Below, in pieces: positions 32,598-34,347 of a stretch of DNA of 34,347 nucleotides. Positions within the stretch are counted from its first letter, which is position 1. Every line of letters begins with the position of its first letter. Under the pieces are notes generated by a model that was given only the letters and a program-made list of their open reading frames with translations, had not been told where the DNA came from and made no database searches. The translations under genes and the position numbers were made by a program. This DNA comes from JBHJOF01 sp050330055 (lineage in GTDB: Bacteria > Pseudomonadota > Alphaproteobacteria > Kiloniellales > JAKSDN01), in assembly GCA_050330055.1 (NCBI GenBank), contig JBHJOF010000112.1, positions 1-34,347 of the forward strand, written 5' to 3'.

Positions 32598-33173
32598 CTA
32601 TTCGACCAAGTGGTGCTTGCCGATCGGCTGCACGGTCGAGGCCTGCGGCCCCTGCTCGCTTTCGCCTTGGGCAATGGTCACGCGCACTTCCTCGCCCAAC
32701 TGCAGCCGGGCGAAGCCGCCGTCGACGACGGCGTTCTGGTGGAAATAGATCTCACGGCCATCGGACATCAGCACGAAGCCGTAGCCTTCCTCGGGGAAGA
32801 GCCGCTCGATCGTGCCGTGCGGGGGGACCTCGTGCGTCTTGACCTTGCCGCTGAGCTTGCCGGCGTAGTCCTCGAGCTGGCGCCGCGCGGCGTCAAAGGC
32901 ATCGCGCACCGCCACATAGACGTCCTCGTGAGAATGCTTGTCGCCGGGATGGCGGTTCACGATCAGCGGCGGCCGCGCCGGCACGCCCAGCTCGATCTTG
33001 ACACGGTAGAGGTTGCCCTTGGCATGACGCCGTTCCGGTGCCTCGACTACGACGCGGCAGCTCGTAATGCGACCGAAATAGCGCTCCAGCTTCTGGGCCT
33101 TCTCGCGCACCTTGGCTTCGACTGCCTCCGAGCGGTCCATGTTGTGAAAGCTGACTTCCAGAGGAACGTCCAT
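32598..33173 (-). CDS. HPF/RaiA ribosome-hibernation domain fused to a cold-shock domain
   Basis: 191 aa. The N-terminal half (about 1-105) is an HPF/RaiA domain: VSFHNMDRSEAVEAKVREK, LERYFGRITSCRVVVE, and DVYVAVRDAFDAARRQLE. The C-terminal half (about 118-188) is a cold-shock domain: HGTIERLFPEEGYGFVLM with the RNP1-like aromatic strand, and EIYFHQNAV as RNP2. HPF binds the 30S decoding centre in starved cells and the CSD binds single-stranded RNA, so the fusion could hold mRNA or rRNA during dormancy. GAGGA lies 6 nt before the ATG. Confidence 0.88.
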   Translation of the reverse strand: MDVPLEVSFHNMDRSEAVEAKVREKAQKLERYFGRITSCRVVVEAPERRHAKGNLYRVKIELGVPARPPLIVNRHPGDKHSHEDVYVAVRDAFDAARRQLEDYAGKLSGKVKTHEVPPHGTIERLFPEEGYGFVLMSDGREIYFHQNAVVDGGFARLQLGEEVRVTIAQGESEQGPQASTVQPIGKHHLVE

Positions 33174-33447
33174 TGCCTGTCCTCGCCTGCTGTGTCCCGC
33201 GCATCCCCCGCGCTGCGGCAGCTTGTCACCTTGGAGATATTGTGTGGCAGGCCGTACGGCAAGGGAAGACGGGCTGGGGCACCTGATCCTCTGCCGGCAG
33301 GCCGCGCGAGGCTTTGATTTGGCTCAAGGACGGGCCGCCGTGGCGCCCCGATAGTCCGATCAGCCGTAGTCCAAGCCGGTTTCCAGTACGCCTGGCCAGG
33401 CTAGGCTGACAGTCAAAACACCGGAGCGAAAGCAAGAGGCAGCCGTC

Positions 33448-33852
33448 ATGCTCGAGATCAGTCCCGAAAAGGTCTGTTTCATCATCGTCAAGGCGCGCGC
33501 GTTCGACGCCAAGGTCGAGATCGAGGAGCCCGACCCGGGCTCCAACCCCTCGGACGAGGAGATGCGCGAGGTGCTGCAGGACTATGCCGACGATGCCACC
33601 TACCTGGAGCTGAAGGAGGCGATCGACGACCTGAACGAGGAGGAGCAGATCAACCTGGTCGCCCTGCTCTGGCTGGGACGGGGCGACTACGTCAAGGACG
33701 ACTGGCGCGAGGCCCTGAAAGCGGCGCGTGATGCCCACAACCGGCATACCGCGGACTATCTGACCGGCACGCCGATGCTGGGCGACCTGCTGGAAGAAGG
33801 CCTGGCCGAGCTGGGTATCTCCTGCGAGGAGTACGAGATCGGCCACCTGTGA
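33448..33852 (+). CDS. DUF3775 domain protein
   Basis: 134 aa. It begins LEISPEKVCFIIVKARAFDAK, the conserved start of DUF3775, and continues as an acidic, mostly helical protein with a LNEEEQINLVALLWLGRGDY core. The C-terminal part (YLTGTPMLGDLLEEGLAELG) is the second conserved block. No biochemical role is known to me. ATG at 33448 with AGAGG 9 nt upstream. Confidence 0.85.
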   Translation: MLEISPEKVCFIIVKARAFDAKVEIEEPDPGSNPSDEEMREVLQDYADDATYLELKEAIDDLNEEEQINLVALLWLGRGDYVKDDWREALKAARDAHNRHTADYLTGTPMLGDLLEEGLAELGISCEEYEIGHL

Positions 33853-33918
33853 GCCGCCGCCAGCGTCGGGCTTGGCCGGGGCTTCTGTTGTGACTCTGAA
33901 ATGTGGTTCCTACTCAAT

Positions 33919-34031
33919 GTCATGCCCGGACTTGATCCGGGCATCCATCGCGCAGCGGCACCATGGATTGCCGGGCCTTCGCCGCGCCGAAGGGACTTCG
34001 GCCCCGCAGGCGGGTCAAGCCCGGCAATGAC
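33919..34031. repeat. Dispersed mosaic palindromic intergenic repeat
   Basis: The left end (33919-33937) is the exact reverse complement of 2509-2527. The right end, TCAAGCCCGGCAATGAC (34015-34031), is a near match to the inverted left end, so the element is palindromic overall, with an inner GCCGAAGG/CTTCGGC hairpin near 33996. The 317-bp gap it occupies (33853-34169) otherwise holds no supported gene. Confidence 0.75.
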
Positions 34032-34169
34032 AGGCTTGGAGCCAGCTATTCGAGCACACCACTAGACCCTGCCGCGGAGGCATCCGAGCGCGTGGAGATC
34101 GCCGCCCCCGTGGCGCTGGCCATCGGCAGCGGCCTGGCCGGCTACCTGCTCGGACCCCTCTGAGGCGGA

Positions 34170-34347
34170 TCAGTACCACAGGCCGCTGCGGCGCCAGCGC
34201 GGGCGGCGTGGGCTGTCCGGCAGGATCGAGCGGTGTCGCTCGGATCTGTGGGGCCGCTCGGCATAGGGAAAGGGCCCCTCGCTCTGCAGCTCGAGCAGTC
34301 GCTTGACGCGCTCCTCTGTCACCGGATGACTGCGCAGCACCGAGGGA
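34170..34347 (-). CDS. M48-family metalloprotease, C-terminal end only
   Basis: The frame enters from the right edge and ends at TGA (34170-34172 on the opposite strand). The first visible residues, LRSHPVTEERVKRLLELQ, match the conserved C-terminal SHP-T-ER-RL motif of M48 peptidases (HtpX/BepA-like). It is followed by a basic tail ending in GLWY. The catalytic HExxH lies outside the window. About 58 residues are present. Confidence 0.75.
   Translation of the reverse strand, partial: PSVLRSHPVTEERVKRLLELQSEGPFPYAERPHRSERHRSILPDSPRRPRWRRSGLWY

Noticed and set aside
33963..34163. 66-codon plus-strand frame ending in a hydrophobic AAPVALAIGSGLAGYLLG segment
   Set aside because: Its first half is the dispersed repeat element, and the only ribosome binding site near the internal GTG at 34091 is too far away. 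A tiny membrane peptide cannot be excluded.

Overview
The window reads as chromosomal DNA of a GC-rich alphaproteobacterium, probably of the Rhodospirillales or a nearby order. This is inferred, not proven. The grounds are very GC-rich codon use, good Shine-Dalgarno sites, a PAS_5-type protein, a CtrA-like TTAA-N7-TTAA box, GCATTTTC-type and CATGCCCGGACTTGAT-type intergenic repeats, and Gram-negative envelope genes (LolA, MlaC, lipoproteins). I see no rRNA, tRNA, CRISPR array, insertion sequence or phage gene.

Layout. Positions 1-2300 hold a 5'-truncated tandem-cupin protein, a single-domain cupin and a methyltransferase-like protein. Positions 2545-7093 are all on the minus strand: a PAS_5 protein, then a two-gene operon (an acyl-CoA dehydrogenase-fold protein with the active-site signature of 3-sulfinopropanoyl-CoA desulfinase, followed by an IlvB-like ThDP enzyme), then two small secreted proteins. 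A lipoprotein follows at 7413. Positions 8734-11248 are visibly poorer in G+C and hold a two-gene unit: a carbohydrate-type sulfotransferase and an asparagine-synthetase-like ATP-dependent ligase without a glutaminase cysteine. This looks like an acquired natural-product or glycan-modification module.

Positions 11417-13303 (minus) carry an overlapping three-gene operon: a MotA/TolQ/ExbB-type channel subunit, an ExbD/MotB-like single-pass protein with a YfaP/DUF2135-like periplasmic domain, and a two-TM protein with a related motif. It could be an ion-driven envelope machine with an unfamiliar partner. Positions 14255-18505 mix c-di-GMP-type PilZ proteins, small lipoproteins, LolA and an aquaporin. 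Position 18627 starts a fused acyl-CoA synthetase / acyl carrier protein / PlsC acyltransferase. Then come a conserved-looking 55-aa protein, a CBS-pair protein, a Sel1-repeat protein beside an MlaC-like phospholipid carrier, and a glycine-zipper lipoprotein.

Positions 24935-33852 carry a 12-TPR protein fused to a TylF-like methyltransferase, a TIGR00725/LOG-like protein overlapping convergent pdxJ, a 2OG-Fe(II) oxygenase-like DUF6445 protein coupled by a 4-nt overlap to a three-PAS hybrid histidine kinase, a double PilZ protein, an HPF/RaiA-cold-shock fusion and a DUF3775 protein. The window ends inside an M48 peptidase gene.

Themes: envelope lipid and lipoprotein handling (LolA, MlaC, the Aas-like fusion, several lipoproteins), c-di-GMP sensing (four PilZ domains in three genes), and stress or starvation response (HPF-CSD, CBS, hybrid kinase). 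The parts most worth following up are the desulfinase-type operon, the sulfotransferase/ligase island and the ExbB/ExbD-like operon.
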